From assembly GCF_011390835.1 (NCBI RefSeq), contig NZ_JAABRQ010000001.1:310001-374000 (forward strand): 64,000 nucleotides of DNA, in the 5' to 3' direction. The DNA is from Hydrogenophaga sp. (GTDB lineage Bacteria; Pseudomonadota; Gammaproteobacteria; Burkholderiales; Burkholderiaceae_C). Position 1 is the first letter of the stretch; each line of letters starts with the position of its first letter. The notes under the pieces are model-generated. The model did not search any database. It had not been told where the DNA came from and saw nothing but the letters and a program-made list of their open reading frames with translations. The translations under genes were made by a program, and so were the position numbers. Positions 36,941 to 46,607 of the stretch are shown here, in pieces.

Positions 36941-38205
36941 TCCTCGGCGTCATCGCAGACGACTTCACCGGCGCCACCGACGTGGCCAGCATGCTGGTGC
37001 GCGCCGGCATGCCCACGGTGCAGGTGCTGGGCGTACCTGAGGGTGGATTGCCGGCGGCCGACGCGGTGGTGATCGCGCTGAAGACGCGCACCATCCCCTC
37101 GCATGAGGCCGTTGCACAAAGCCTGCAGGCGCTTGCTGCGCTGAGAGCCGCGGGCGCACGGCAGATCTACTTCAAATACTGCTCGACCTTCGACTCCACC
37201 GCCGAAGGCAACATCGGCCCGGTGACCGACGCGCTGATGCAGGCCCTGGGCACCGACTTCACCATCGCCTGTCCCGCCTTCCCCGAAAACGGCCGTACCG
37301 TGTTCCGCGGCCACCTGTTTGTGGGCGACCAGCTGCTCAGCGACTCGGGCATGAAGCACCACCCGCTGACGCCCATGACAGACGCGAACCTGGTTCGCGT
37401 GTTGCAGGCGCAGACCGCACAAAAGGTCGACCTGCTTCGCGTGGACGCGCTGCGCAGCGACGCAGCCACCCGGATTGGCCAACTGCGAGCCGACGGCGTG
37501 CGCATCGCGGTAGCCGACGCGATCGACAACAGCGACCTGCTGGCCCTGGGCGAGGTATGCGCCGAGCTGCCGCTGATCACCGCCGGCTCAGGCGTGGCCC
37601 TCGGCTTGCCACCGGCCTACCAGCGCCGCGGCTGGTGGGCACCAAGCGACAACGCGGCCAGCCTGTCTGCCGTGCAAGGGCCAGCCGCCGTGCTGTCGGG
37701 CTCCTGCTCGCAAGCCACCAACGCCCAGGTGACACGCTGGATCGCCGACGGCCGCACCGCCACTGCGCTCGACCCGCTGGCCTTGCACCGGGGCGAACAA
37801 AGCGCGGAAACGCTGCTGGCGCAGGTTCTTCCGCTGCTGCCTCAAGGCCCGGTGCTGCTGTACGCGACCGCTGAACCCGAACGCGTTAAAGCGGTGCAGG
37901 CCGAGCTGGGTGTGGAGGCCGCCGGCGCGCTGGTGGAAAACACGCTGGCTGCGCTGGCGCGGGGTCTGGTTGAGGCGGGCGCGCGCCGCCTGGTGGTGGC
38001 GGGCGGCGAAACCTCCGGAGCCGTGGTGCAGGCGCTGGGTGTACCGCAGCTGCACATCGGCGCGCCGATCTGCCCCGGTGTGCCCTGGACCGAAGCCGCC
38101 CTGCCCGGCTCGGGCGAACCGATGTGGCTGGCGCTCAAATCGGGCAACTTTGGTGGCGTGGATTTTTTTGCCGACGCGCTTCGTGACGCTGGGGTCACGC
38201 TGTGA
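36937..38205 (+). CDS. otnK: 3-oxo-tetronate kinase OtnK (DUF1537 family)
   Basis: A 422-residue four-carbon acid sugar kinase that phosphorylates 3-oxo-tetronate at O4. It begins MILGVIADDFTGATD, the family's N-terminal substrate motif, and carries the nucleotide-binding VAGGETSGAVVQALG in the C-terminal domain. The ATG at 36937 overlaps the ltnD stop; the same frame is open far upstream but only as an ltnD shadow. Its product is the substrate of the next enzyme, OtnC. Confidence 0.95.
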   Translation: MILGVIADDFTGATDVASMLVRAGMPTVQVLGVPEGGLPAADAVVIALKTRTIPSHEAVAQSLQALAALRAAGARQIYFKYCSTFDSTAEGNIGPVTDALMQALGTDFTIACPAFPENGRTVFRGHLFVGDQLLSDSGMKHHPLTPMTDANLVRVLQAQTAQKVDLLRVDALRSDAATRIGQLRADGVRIAVADAIDNSDLLALGEVCAELPLITAGSGVALGLPPAYQRRGWWAPSDNAASLSAVQGPAAVLSGSCSQATNAQVTRWIADGRTATALDPLALHRGEQSAETLLAQVLPLLPQGPVLLYATAEPERVKAVQAELGVEAAGALVENTLAALARGLVEAGARRLVVAGGETSGAVVQALGVPQLHIGAPICPGVPWTEAALPGSGEPMWLALKSGNFGGVDFFADALRDAGVTL

Positions 38206-38879
38206 CAACGACCTGGCCGAGTGAACAAAACGCGCTGCGCGCCGAGATCGTGCGCGTGGGCGCCTCGCTGTTCCAGCGCGGCTATGTGCACTCGAGCGCG
38301 GGCAACATCAGCGCGCGGCTCACCAATGAGCAAGGCGGCGGCTTTCTCATCACCCCGACCGACGCCTGCCTGGGTTTTCTCGACCCGTCACAGCTCGCAT
38401 GGGTGGACGACAGCGGCACCCAGCGCAGCGGCGAGCGCGCCAGCAAGACCCTGGCGCTGCACCGGCGCATCTATGACAGCGCGCCCGAAGCGCACTGTGT
38501 GCTGCACACCCACGCCACCCACCTGGTCGCGCTCACGCTGCACGGCGTCTGGCAAACCGACGATATCCTGCCGCCGCTCACGCCCTACCAGGTGATGAAG
38601 GTCGGCCATGTACCGCTGATCGCGTACCGGCGCCCGGGCGACCCGGCGGTGGCCGACGCTGTGGCGGCCCGGATCGCCGCCGCCCGGCGGCCGCTGCGCG
38701 CGGTGATGCTGGAGCGCCTGGGTCCCACCGTCTGGCACAGCAGTCCCGCCACCGCGATGGCCCTGCTGGAAGAGCTCGAAGAAACCGCCCGCCTGTGGTT
38801 GCTGGGCGGCCGCACGCTGACGCCCCTCAGCGACGCGCAAATCGAAGAGCTGCGCGCGCAGTTCAATGCCCCCTGGTAA
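38202..38879 (+). CDS. otnC: 3-oxo-tetronate 4-phosphate decarboxylase OtnC
   Basis: A class II aldolase-family enzyme of 225 residues that decarboxylates 3-oxo-tetronate 4-phosphate to dihydroxyacetone phosphate. The family's phosphate site is SSAGNISARL (31-40), and zinc ligands are His102 and His104 in LHTHATH. The start is GTG, overlapping the otnK stop (GTGA). Without context it could be read as a fuculose-phosphate aldolase relative; the operon makes OtnC the better call. Confidence 0.94.
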   Translation: MTTTWPSEQNALRAEIVRVGASLFQRGYVHSSAGNISARLTNEQGGGFLITPTDACLGFLDPSQLAWVDDSGTQRSGERASKTLALHRRIYDSAPEAHCVLHTHATHLVALTLHGVWQTDDILPPLTPYQVMKVGHVPLIAYRRPGDPAVADAVAARIAAARRPLRAVMLERLGPTVWHSSPATAMALLEELEETARLWLLGGRTLTPLSDAQIEELRAQFNAPW

Positions 38880-38907
38880 GTCTGCCAACCCACCTATTTA
38901 GATCCCC

Positions 38908-39705
38908 ATGCCTCGCTTTGCCGCCAACCTGTCCATGATGTACACCGAGGTTCCGTTCCTCGACCGGTTCGCGGCCGCCGCCGCCGACGGGTTTGACGCC
39001 GTGGAGTACCTGTTCCCCTATGACTTTCAGCCAGCCGAGATCGACGCCCGGCTGCAAGAGCACGGCCTCACGCAAGCCTTGTTCAACCTGCCGCCCGGCG
39101 ACTGGACCGCCGGGGAGCGCGGTATGGCCTGCCACCCAGGTCGCGAAGCCGAATTCGCCGCCAGCGTCGCAAAGGCCCTGACCTACGCCCAGGCCACAGG
39201 TTGCCGACGATTGCACGCCATGGCTGGACTCAAGCCTGCAGGCGCGAGCGAGGCGCAGCTCCGCGCCACCTATGTGGCCAACTTGAGCGCGGCAGCCGAT
39301 CGCCTCGCGCCCCACGGCATCACGCTCTTGATCGAGCCCATCAACACGCGCGACATGCCGGGCTACCACCTCAACTGGCAACAACAGGCCCACGATGTGC
39401 TGGCCGAGGTGGGTGCGCCCAACCTGAAGGTGCAAATGGACTTTTACCACTGTCAGATCATGGAGGGTGATCTCAGCATGCGTCTAAAGAAGCACTTCGG
39501 CGGAGTGGGTCACATCCAGATCGCCGGCGTGCCCGACCGTCATGAACCGGATGGCGGTGAAGTGAACCACGAACACCTGTTCACCCAGCTCGACACGCTG
39601 GGCTACCCGGGTTGGGTCGGCTGCGAGTACCGGCCCAAGGCAGGCACCAGCGAGGGCCTGGGCTGGCTGCGCCGCCACCGAGCTGCTAGACAAGCGGCCG
39701 CATGA
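38908..39705 (+). CDS. otnI: 2-oxo-tetronate isomerase OtnI
   Basis: A 265-residue TIM-barrel enzyme of the hydroxypyruvate isomerase (Hyi) family that moves the keto group between C2 and C3 of oxo-tetronate, linking the dehydrogenases to OtnK. Family features are [21 protein letters not shown] at the start (opening residues only), the metal-binding Glu143 in [20 protein letters not shown], and the C-terminal CEYRPK. It lies 28 bp after otnC and overlaps denD by 4 bp. Confidence 0.93.
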   Translation: MPRFAANLSMMYTEVPFLDRFAAAAADGFDAVEYLFPYDFQPAEIDARLQEHGLTQALFNLPPGDWTAGERGMACHPGREAEFAASVAKALTYAQATGCRRLHAMAGLKPAGASEAQLRATYVANLSAAADRLAPHGITLLIEPINTRDMPGYHLNWQQQAHDVLAEVGAPNLKVQMDFYHCQIMEGDLSMRLKKHFGGVGHIQIAGVPDRHEPDGGEVNHEHLFTQLDTLGYPGWVGCEYRPKAGTSEGLGWLRRHRAARQAAA

Positions 39706-40730
39706 ACATCCTCATCACCGGCGGCGCCGGCTTCCTGGGCCGCGGTCTGGCCCACGCCCTGTTGCAGCGCAGCCAGCTCGCCGGCAGCACCCTCGCCACC
39801 CTGGCACTCGCCGACCTGGTCTCCCCCACCGACCCCGCGCTCACGCGAGACCCGCGCGTGCGCGTGTTCACCGGCGACCTGCTGGCCAGCGTGCCGGCGC
39901 TCATGACCGCCGGCCCCTGGGACGCGGTGTTCCACCTCGCTTCGGCTGTCTCGGGTGAGTGCGAGGCCAACTTCGACCTCGGCCTGCACGCCAACCTCGA
40001 CAGCACGCGCGCCTTGCTCGACGCCTGCCGCGCACAGACCGTCGCAGGCCACGCGCCGGCGCTGTTTTTCTTCTCCAGCTCGGTTGCCGTCTATGGCAGT
40101 GATGCCGCCGTGAAGCTTCCCGCCGTCGTGCGCGACGACACCTTGCCCACGCCACAGTCCAGTTACGGCATCCACAAATTCGTGTGCGAGCAGCTGGTCG
40201 CCGACTACACGCGAAAAGGTTTCATCGATGGTCGAGCCGCGCGGCTCATGACGGTCTCTGTGCGTCCGGGGCGATCCAACGGCGCGGCCTCCGGCTTCCT
40301 CTCGGGCATGTTCCGCGAGCCGCTCGCAGGCCAGCCCAGCAACTGCCCTGTGGGCCTCGACACCGAGGTCGCCCTGGCCTCGCCAGCGAACACGCTGGCT
40401 GGCATCCTGGCGGTGGCCGAAGCCAGCCGCGAAGCCATCGGCGGCCGCACCGCCATCAACCTGCCCGCGCTCACGGTGAGTGTGCGGGCCATGCTGCAGG
40501 CGCTGGAAGATCTGGCCGGGCCAGAAGTCGTGGCGCTGATCCGTCACGAGCCCGACGCCACCGTGGCCCGCATCGTCGCGGCCTGGCCGGCCCGTTTCGA
40601 GAGCCCGCGGGCGAACGCGCTGGGCCTGCGCGCTGATCCCGATTTCGCCAGCGTGCTGCGACAGTACGTGGCGCACCACCCCGATGCCGTGACCCACCCG
40701 GTCGCGCTGGGCCGCCTGGCACAGCGCTGA
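39702..40730 (+). CDS. denD: D-erythronate dehydrogenase DenD
   Basis: An extended short-chain dehydrogenase of 342 residues. NAD-binding loop GGAGFLG (7-13), the [10 protein letters not shown] active-site strand with its Ser, and catalytic Tyr155 and Lys159 (YGIHK). DenD oxidises D-erythronate to 2-oxo-tetronate, the same intermediate that LtnD yields from L-threonate. Its presence beside LtnD means that both sugar acids can enter one pathway. It is the last gene of the operon; no terminator is obvious in the 85 bp that follow. Confidence 0.92.
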   Translation: MNILITGGAGFLGRGLAHALLQRSQLAGSTLATLALADLVSPTDPALTRDPRVRVFTGDLLASVPALMTAGPWDAVFHLASAVSGECEANFDLGLHANLDSTRALLDACRAQTVAGHAPALFFFSSSVAVYGSDAAVKLPAVVRDDTLPTPQSSYGIHKFVCEQLVADYTRKGFIDGRAARLMTVSVRPGRSNGAASGFLSGMFREPLAGQPSNCPVGLDTEVALASPANTLAGILAVAEASREAIGGRTAINLPALTVSVRAMLQALEDLAGPEVVALIRHEPDATVARIVAAWPARFESPRANALGLRADPDFASVLRQYVAHHPDAVTHPVALGRLAQR

Positions 40731-40815
40731 GCGCGGTGAGGATGGGCTCCCAGAAGCCCACAGTACCCGCCCTCAGGCGACCGCTCCAACCGCAAGCCTG
40801 CCGCACAATGCGGCC

Positions 40816-42519
40816 ATGGCACGCTCCTCCCAACTACTCCGCACCCCCCGCAACCCGGCTCCGCTGCGCCCAGCCGCCACCGTCCTGCTGCTGCGCGACG
40901 GCGCTCAAGGCATCGAGGTCCTGATGACGCGCCGCTCCATGACGGCCAGCTTCGCACCGGGCGCCTATGTATTTCCCGGTGGCGGCATCGACGCCGCCGA
41001 TGCCTTGTGCCACGCCCAGGCCACGCGTCGCGCCACCCAGAGCGACCTGCACCTGACACAGGCGATCGCTGCCATTCGCGAAAGCTTCGAGGAACTGGGC
41101 GTGTTGCTGGCTCGCAGCGCGAACGGTTCCCATGCGGGCGCTGATGACATCGCCGCACTGGACCGGCAAGCGCCATTCGCCGCGCAGTGTGCGGCGCGAG
41201 GTCTAACGCTGGACGCAGCGGAGGTGTTCGTGCTGGCCCACTGGATCACCGATCGCGACCTGCCTCGCCGCTTTGACGTGCCGTTTCTGGTGGCCCGCAT
41301 GCCCGACGGTCAGGAGCCAGTGGCAGACGAGTCCGAGCAGTTTGAACCGGTCTGGGTGCGTCCGGCCGATGCACTGGAACGTCATGCCGCCGGCAAGTTC
41401 TTCATCATCTTCCCGACCATCCGCACGCTGGAGCGCCTCAAAAGCCACGACTGCGTCGAGTCGGTGTTGGGCGCCTGTGCGGTCAACGATGAGCCGCTGT
41501 TCACAAGCTGCCCGCGAGCCGGCTTGCTGGGCGGCGCTGAGTCGCGCCACATGGAGCACGAAGCGCCGTTTGGTGAGCTGGCCCTGGTTTGCCCCGATGG
41601 CCAGATCACCCACGCACTGGACTGGCAGACCGAGCTACCCGTGCCGCTGTTGAAGAACGTGATGCGCCTGACCGCACCCAACCCTGGCTACATGACGGGG
41701 CCCGGCACCAACAGCTATCTGGTCGGCGACCCGAACACGGGCCACATCGCCATCGACCCCGGTCCTGACTTGCCCGAGCATCTGGAGCGGCTTTGGCGCG
41801 CCGCCGGTGGCGACCTGCGCGCCATCGTCTGCACCCACTCACACCCGGACCACTCTCCCGGCGCCGCCCGCCTGCAGGCCTTGTGCAGCGCCGGTGGGAA
41901 AACCCCGCCACCCATCCTGGGCCTGCCGAGCGCCCCGACCTCGCGCGAAAACAGCCGCTTCACTCCCGATCGAGCGCTGGCCGACGGCGAGCGCCTGACG
42001 CTGCAGAACGCGAGCGGCGAAACCGTGCATACACTGCGCGTGGCGCACACGCCGGGCCACGCGGCCAACCACCTGTGCCTGTTGCTGGAGGAAGACGGGC
42101 TGCTGTTCAGCGGCGACCACATCCTGAACGGCAGCACCACCGTGATCGATCCGCCTGACGGGAATATGGGCGCCTACCTTGATTCACTCGACCTGCTCGA
42201 CCAACATTGCGAACAGATCGGGGTCGACTTCATCCTGCCCGCCCACGGCTATGTGCTCGGCGATTTGAAGCGCATGGCGGACAATCCGAGCGCGCCCGAA
42301 CATGGTGGTGCCCGCGCAGCCATCGCCCACCTGAAAGCCCACCGGCTTGCCCGCGAAGCCAAGGTCGCCCGCGCCATGCAGGCACAGCCACAAGGCACGA
42401 TGGACGACTGGGTGAAGCTCGCCTACGACGACGTACCTGAACGCCTGTGGCCAGTGGCCAAGCGCTCGCTACTCGCGCATGTGGAGCGCATCCAGAGCCT
42501 GGGCGGGTTCAACCTGTAG
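40816..42519 (+). CDS. Nudix hydrolase / metallo-beta-lactamase fusion protein
   Basis: A 567-residue two-domain protein. The first half (about 15-215) is a Nudix domain of NUDT19-like form: FPGGGID at 53-59, then after a spacer IRESFEELGV (88-97), the REx2EExG core of the Nudix box. The second half (about 280-567) is a metallo-beta-lactamase fold resembling LACTB2: HSHPDH at 341-346, HTPGHAANH, SGDHIL and PAHGYVLGDL provide the metal ligands. The fused pair suggests successive hydrolysis of a nucleotide or CoA-type substrate, or of an RNA end; the substrate is unknown. The single frame has no break at the junction. Confidence 0.85.
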   Translation: MARSSQLLRTPRNPAPLRPAATVLLLRDGAQGIEVLMTRRSMTASFAPGAYVFPGGGIDAADALCHAQATRRATQSDLHLTQAIAAIRESFEELGVLLARSANGSHAGADDIAALDRQAPFAAQCAARGLTLDAAEVFVLAHWITDRDLPRRFDVPFLVARMPDGQEPVADESEQFEPVWVRPADALERHAAGKFFIIFPTIRTLERLKSHDCVESVLGACAVNDEPLFTSCPRAGLLGGAESRHMEHEAPFGELALVCPDGQITHALDWQTELPVPLLKNVMRLTAPNPGYMTGPGTNSYLVGDPNTGHIAIDPGPDLPEHLERLWRAAGGDLRAIVCTHSHPDHSPGAARLQALCSAGGKTPPPILGLPSAPTSRENSRFTPDRALADGERLTLQNASGETVHTLRVAHTPGHAANHLCLLLEEDGLLFSGDHILNGSTTVIDPPDGNMGAYLDSLDLLDQHCEQIGVDFILPAHGYVLGDLKRMADNPSAPEHGGARAAIAHLKAHRLAREAKVARAMQAQPQGTMDDWVKLAYDDVPERLWPVAKRSLLAHVERIQSLGGFNL

Positions 42520-42525
42520 TGAGGA

Positions 42526-42547
42526 CTTGCCACCTGGAGGTGGCAAG
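42526..42547. terminator. Perfect 10-bp inverted repeat between convergent genes
   Basis: CTTGCCACCT at 42526-42535 and AGGTGGCAAG at 42538-42547 form a perfect dyad with a GG centre (in practice an 8-bp stem with a small loop). It lies 7 bp after the Nudix/MBL stop and 12 bp beyond the mature rnpB 3' end. On the plus strand it is followed by A residues; on the minus strand a T-run (42551-42555) precedes it. It probably helps separate the convergent transcripts, but it is not a textbook terminator. Confidence 0.45.
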
Positions 42548-42559
42548 CCAAAAAATAGT

Positions 42560-42912
42560 GTGAAGCGCGCCGATACGCCGGATTTTGTGCATCCCGGTTG
42601 CCCGGGACGTGACCGTCATTCCTCTGGGCCGCTGGTCACCCAGACGGCTCAATGCTACCTACCCGCCAGCTCCGCGGAACCACATCAACGCTGGCCTATT
42701 TGGTATTGCTGCGCGTAGAGATTGCCCGTTTCACCCGCACTGAAGCGGCTCGTCTCTGTTGCTCTGATCCTCACCTTAGGGCCCTTTGAGCGAACTCGCC
42801 GGGCTTGTCGGTGGAGAGGTATTACCTCCTACGCTGTCCTGTGCAGTCCGGACGTTCCTCCAGTGCCGTCTTTCGACGCTTGCACCAGCGACGGCCTAGC
42901 GCGCTCCACCCC
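42560..42912 (-). ncRNA. rnpB: RNase P RNA (bacterial class A)
   Basis: The catalytic RNA of RNase P, which trims tRNA 5' ends. On the minus strand it begins GGGGTGGAGCGCGCTAGGCC and carries the hallmark GAGGAACGTCCGGACTGC, AGGTAATACCTC, and near the 3' end CAAAATCCGGC followed by GCGCGCTTCAC. The last segment pairs with GTGGAGCGCGC at the 5' end to form helix P1. The length, about 353 nt, suits class A. A T-run at 42551-42555 follows the 3' end. Ends are accurate to a few bases. Confidence 0.93.
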
Positions 42913-42964
42913 GGTATTATCGACGCACCCTCTTGCTTGATCACCACAAGCCACCGAGAAGCCC
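42913..42964. promoter_or_regulatory. rnpB: rnpB promoter / divergent leader of the flavoprotein gene
   Basis: The 52 bp between rnpB and the divergent flavoprotein gene. On the minus strand GATAAT at 42916-42921 is a good -10 a few bases before the RNA's first G; the -35 at the normal distance is weak. A strong promoter is expected for this RNA. Confidence 0.45.
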
Positions 42965-44800
42965 ATGATCCGTGTCTCCGAACTCAAGCTGCCGCTGGCC
43001 GCGATCGCCACCGAACACCGCCGCGCAGCCGACGCGCCCGCTGAAACCGAGCGCGACCGCAAGCCGCCGCCTCACCCGGTCGAGGCCCTGACCCGACTCG
43101 CCGCGCAGGCCCTCGGCGTGGACCCCGCCGCCATTGGCTCGTTACAGGTGTTCAAACGCAGCTTCGACGCCCGCAAGGCCGAGCTGCTCGCGGTCTATAT
43201 CGTGGACCTGACCCTGGCAGATGCCGCGCAGGAGGCTGCGCTGCTGGTCCAGTTTCAGAACCACCCTCACATCCAGGCCACGCCCGACATGGCCTGGCAA
43301 CCGCCGGGGCATGCACCTGATCATTGGCCAACGGCCGAAGCCGACCGCCCGGTGGTCGTGGGGCTGGGTCCTTGTGGCCTGTTTGCTGCGCTGGCGCTGG
43401 CGCAAATGGGTTTCAAGCCCATCGTCATTGAGCGCGGCAAGCCGGTGCGCGAGCGCACCCAGGACACCTGGCGTCTGTGGCGGCATCAGAAACTCGATCC
43501 GCAAAGCAATGTGCAGTACGGCGAAGGCGGCGCCGGCCTGTTTTCCGATGGCAAGCTCTACAGCCAGATCAAGGACCCACGCCACCTCGGTCGCCAAGTG
43601 ATGCGCGAGTTCGTGGCGGCCGGCGCACCACCCGAAATCCTCTACATGGCGCACCCGCACATCGGCACCTTCAAGCTGGTGAAGGTGGTCGAGGCCATGC
43701 GCGAGAAAATCATCGCACTTGGCGGAGAGATCCGGTTCCGGCAACAGGTGGTCGGCATCACGCTAACGCCCGATGCCGACGGCTCGCAGCAAATCACCAC
43801 CCTGCAGGTGCAGAACTTGGTGACTGGGGCGACCACCGAACTGGGCACGCGCCGCGCCGTGTTGGCGCTGGGTCACAGCGCACGCGATGCGTTTGCCATG
43901 CTGTTTGACGCTGGCGTGTTTATGGAAGCCAAGCCGTTTTCGGTCGGCTTTCGCATCGAGCACCCCCAAGGCGTGATCGACCAGGCGCGCTGGGGTCGCC
44001 ATGCCGGTCACCCGCTGCTGGGCGCGGCCGACTACAAGCTGGTGCACCACGCGCAGAACGGGCGCACGGTCTACAGCTTTTGCATGTGCCCGGGCGGCAC
44101 CGTGGTGGCGGCCACTTCTGAGCCGGGGCGCGTGGTCACCAACGGCATGAGCCAGTATTCGCGCAACGAGCGCAACGCCAACGCTGGCATCGTGGTCGGC
44201 ATCGAGCCGGCCGATTTCCCGCAACAGTTCCCGGCCGACACACCGCACTGGGTCGCGGCCTTCGGCGAGACCGACGGCGCGCGATACGCCGCGCAGGCCC
44301 AGGCCATGGCGGCCCAGAGGCAGACCCATCCGCTAGCTGGCATCGTGCTGCAGCGCCAGCTCGAAGCGCGGGCGTTTCAAGCCGGCGGTGGCAATTTTGA
44401 TGCGCCAGGCCAGCTGGTGGGCGACTTTGTCGCTGGCCAGCCGTCGACCGCTCTGGCCGGGGTGGAGCCCTCGTACCAGCCCGGTGTGAAGCTGGGCGAC
44501 CTGGCCGCGGTGTTGCCCGGTTACGCCATCGAGGCTATGCGCGAAGCGCTGCCGGTGTTCGGCCGCAAGATCAAGGGCTACGACATGGCGGGCGCGGTGC
44601 TCACCGGCGTGGAAACCCGCACCTCGGCACCGCTGCGCATCACCCGCGGCGCCGACTTCCAGAGCCTGAACACCCGTGGCCTGTACCCGGCGGGCGAAGG
44701 CGCAGGCTACGCCGGCGGCATCCTCTCGGCGGGTGTGGACGGCCTCAAGGTCGCCGAAGCCGTGGCGCGCGAGCTGCTCGGCCAGACCGCAGCCGCCTGA
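42965..44800 (+). CDS. FAD-dependent oxidoreductase of COG2509 type
   Basis: A 611-residue flavoprotein. The N-terminal ~110 residues form a small domain with LQVFKRSFDARK, typical of COG2509. The FAD dinucleotide loop is VVGLGPCGLFAALALA (about 131-146). NVQYGEGGAGLFSDGKLYSQ (in parts), FCMCPGGTVVAA and GLYPAGEGAGYAGGI are conserved in this family. Substrate and pathway are not known. It is divergent from rnpB, and the next gene, on the same strand, is 97 bp away. Confidence 0.85.
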   Translation: MIRVSELKLPLAAIATEHRRAADAPAETERDRKPPPHPVEALTRLAAQALGVDPAAIGSLQVFKRSFDARKAELLAVYIVDLTLADAAQEAALLVQFQNHPHIQATPDMAWQPPGHAPDHWPTAEADRPVVVGLGPCGLFAALALAQMGFKPIVIERGKPVRERTQDTWRLWRHQKLDPQSNVQYGEGGAGLFSDGKLYSQIKDPRHLGRQVMREFVAAGAPPEILYMAHPHIGTFKLVKVVEAMREKIIALGGEIRFRQQVVGITLTPDADGSQQITTLQVQNLVTGATTELGTRRAVLALGHSARDAFAMLFDAGVFMEAKPFSVGFRIEHPQGVIDQARWGRHAGHPLLGAADYKLVHHAQNGRTVYSFCMCPGGTVVAATSEPGRVVTNGMSQYSRNERNANAGIVVGIEPADFPQQFPADTPHWVAAFGETDGARYAAQAQAMAAQRQTHPLAGIVLQRQLEARAFQAGGGNFDAPGQLVGDFVAGQPSTALAGVEPSYQPGVKLGDLAAVLPGYAIEAMREALPVFGRKIKGYDMAGAVLTGVETRTSAPLRITRGADFQSLNTRGLYPAGEGAGYAGGILSAGVDGLKVAEAVARELLGQTAAA

Positions 44801-44897
44801 TACCGACCATCGGGTCGACGCCCAACTTTACACAGGCGCCACATTCGCTTGACATGGGCTGCGCACACTACAAGCTCCTCATCGGCTGGAGTGATTC

Positions 44898-45668
44898 ATG
44901 AAACCTGTCAACAAGCCTGTGCTGCTGCCCCTGATGGCAGGCCTGCTGGCGCTTGGCGGCGCTGGCGCTGCGCAAGCGCAGGAAGCGCAAGGCCGTGTGC
45001 TCAGCAGCACGCCTGTGGTGCAGCAAGTGGCTGTACCGCGTCAGGTCTGCCAGAACGAACAGGTCAGCGTGCAAGGCCGCAAATCGGGCGCTGGTGCCTT
45101 GATGGGCGGTATCGCAGGCGGCGCCATCGGCAACGCGGTGGGCAACGGCGGTGGTCGAGCCGCAGCGACTGTGATCGGCGTGCTCGGTGGTGCCATTCTG
45201 GGGGACCGCATTGAAGGCGGTAGCCCGTCGTACACCGAGACTGTGCGCAACTGCGGCACGCAGACCCTCTACGAAAACCGCACCGTGGCCTACGACGTGG
45301 TGTACGAATACGCTGGACAGCAATACAACGTGCAGATGCCAAAGGATCCGGGCCGCTTTGTGCGTCTGAGCGTGACCCCGGTCGATGCCCTGCCGCCACC
45401 CGCGCCCCGCTATGCGCCCCAGGCGCGTGCGGAGTACCAGGTGCCATATGAAGACGACCGTGCCCCGGTGACCCGGGTGGTCATTGGCACCCATTACATC
45501 CCGACCTACCCGGTGGCGCCACGGGTGGTGTGGGTGAACGGCTACCGCCCCGGCCAGTGGTACGCCGGCCAGCCCCGCCACTGGCGCGAGGACAACCGGC
45601 GCGAGCGTCAGCATCGGCGCGAGGAGCGCCGCGACAACGACGACCACCGCAAGTGGCAGCGCCACTGA
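44898..45668 (+). CDS. Glycine-zipper 2TM-domain envelope protein
   Basis: A 256-residue exported protein with a signal peptide (about 1-28, cleaved after AQAQ). A glycine-zipper segment (about 64-102, GAGALMGGIAGGAIGNAVG and GGAILGD) is like that of the 17-kDa surface antigen family. The middle has a beta-rich region with two spaced Cys (about 52 and 120). The C-terminal ~60 residues are unusually rich in Arg, His, Asp and Glu, with repeated RRE/HRR runs. It is likely an outer-membrane or periplasmic structural protein. A TTGACA hexamer at 44849-44854 may belong to its promoter, though no -10 fits well. A strong terminator follows. Confidence 0.78.
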   Translation: MKPVNKPVLLPLMAGLLALGGAGAAQAQEAQGRVLSSTPVVQQVAVPRQVCQNEQVSVQGRKSGAGALMGGIAGGAIGNAVGNGGGRAAATVIGVLGGAILGDRIEGGSPSYTETVRNCGTQTLYENRTVAYDVVYEYAGQQYNVQMPKDPGRFVRLSVTPVDALPPPAPRYAPQARAEYQVPYEDDRAPVTRVVIGTHYIPTYPVAPRVVWVNGYRPGQWYAGQPRHWREDNRRERQHRREERRDNDDHRKWQRH

Positions 45669-45690
45669 CCGCCGGTGGTATCCACCCACG

Positions 45691-45720
45691 AAAAAGCGAC
45701 CCAAAGGTCGCTTTTTCTTT
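45691..45720. terminator. Bidirectional rho-independent terminator
   Basis: AAAAAGCGACC at 45691-45701 and GGTCGCTTTTT at 45706-45716 form an 11-bp stem with a CAAA loop. The plus strand continues with a T-rich tail and the minus strand also ends in a T-run, so it can stop both the glycine-zipper gene and the convergent htpX transcript. Confidence 0.93.
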
Positions 45721-45737
45721 GAGTCAGCTCAAGTCGA

Positions 45738-46607
45738 TCAGAGCTTTTGCAGCGCGGCGATACGCTCTTCCATCGGCGGGTGGGTGGAGAACAGCTTGCC
45801 CAGACCGCCGGCAATACCCAGGGCCTGCATGGTCTTCGGCAATTCGCCCGGCGTGAGCCCGCCCAGACGAGCCAGCGCGTTGATCATGGGCTGCTTGCGG
45901 CCCATGAGGTTGGCTGCACCGGCATCGGCCCGGAACTCGCGCTGGCGGCTGAACCAGGCCACGATGATGGCGGCCAGGAAACCCAGCACGATGTCCATCA
46001 CGATGGTGGTGACCCAGTACCCGATGCCCGGACCCGAATTGCTGTCGCTGCCACGGCGCAGGAAGCTGTCGACCGCATAGCCGATCACGCGGCTGAGGAA
46101 CACCACAAAGGTATTCATCACGCCCTGAATCAGGGTCATGGTCACCATGTCACCGTTGGCCACGTGGGCCACTTCGTGGCCGATCACCGCCTCGACCTCT
46201 TCCTTGGTCATGCTTTGCAGCAGGCCGGTGGAGACTGCTACCAGGGCCGAGTTTTTGAACGCCCCTGTCGCGAAAGCATTGGGTGCGCCCTCGAAAATGG
46301 CGACGTCGGGCATACCGATGCCCGCCTTGTCGGCGAACTTCTGCACCGTCTGCACGATCCAGGCCTCGTCAGCATTCTGGGGCTGGTTGATGATGCGCGC
46401 GCCGGTGCTGAACTTGGCCATCGTCTTGCTCATCAGCAAGGAAATGATGGCGCCGCCAAAACCGATGACGAGCGAAAACCCGGCCAATGCCGTCATGTTC
46501 AACCCGTTGGCGGTGAGAAAGCGGTCCACCCCCAGGATGCGGGTGGTGACCAGCAAGACCGCCATCACGGCGAAGTTGGTCAAAACAAACAACAGGATGC
46601 GTTTCAT
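45738..46607 (-). CDS. htpX: Membrane zinc metalloprotease HtpX
   Basis: An M48-family inner-membrane protease of 289 residues that degrades misfolded membrane proteins. Two N-terminal membrane helices (about 5-22 and 38-58), the zinc motif HEVAH with His144, Glu145 and His148, two further helices (about 155-180 and 195-220), and [12 protein letters not shown] with the third ligand. A near-consensus heat-shock promoter lies about 135 bp upstream, matching the known sigma-32 control of htpX in enterobacteria. Confidence 0.97.
   Translation of the reverse strand: MKRILLFVLTNFAVMAVLLVTTRILGVDRFLTANGLNMTALAGFSLVIGFGGAIISLLMSKTMAKFSTGARIINQPQNADEAWIVQTVQKFADKAGIGMPDVAIFEGAPNAFATGAFKNSALVAVSTGLLQSMTKEEVEAVIGHEVAHVANGDMVTMTLIQGVMNTFVVFLSRVIGYAVDSFLRRGSDSNSGPGIGYWVTTIVMDIVLGFLAAIIVAWFSRQREFRADAGAANLMGRKQPMINALARLGGLTPGELPKTMQALGIAGGLGKLFSTHPPMEERIAALQKL

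Noticed and set aside
44849..44874. TTGACA with TACAAG as a promoter for the glycine-zipper gene
   Set aside because: The spacing is 14 bp, too short for a normal sigma-70 promoter, so only the -35-like hexamer is mentioned.
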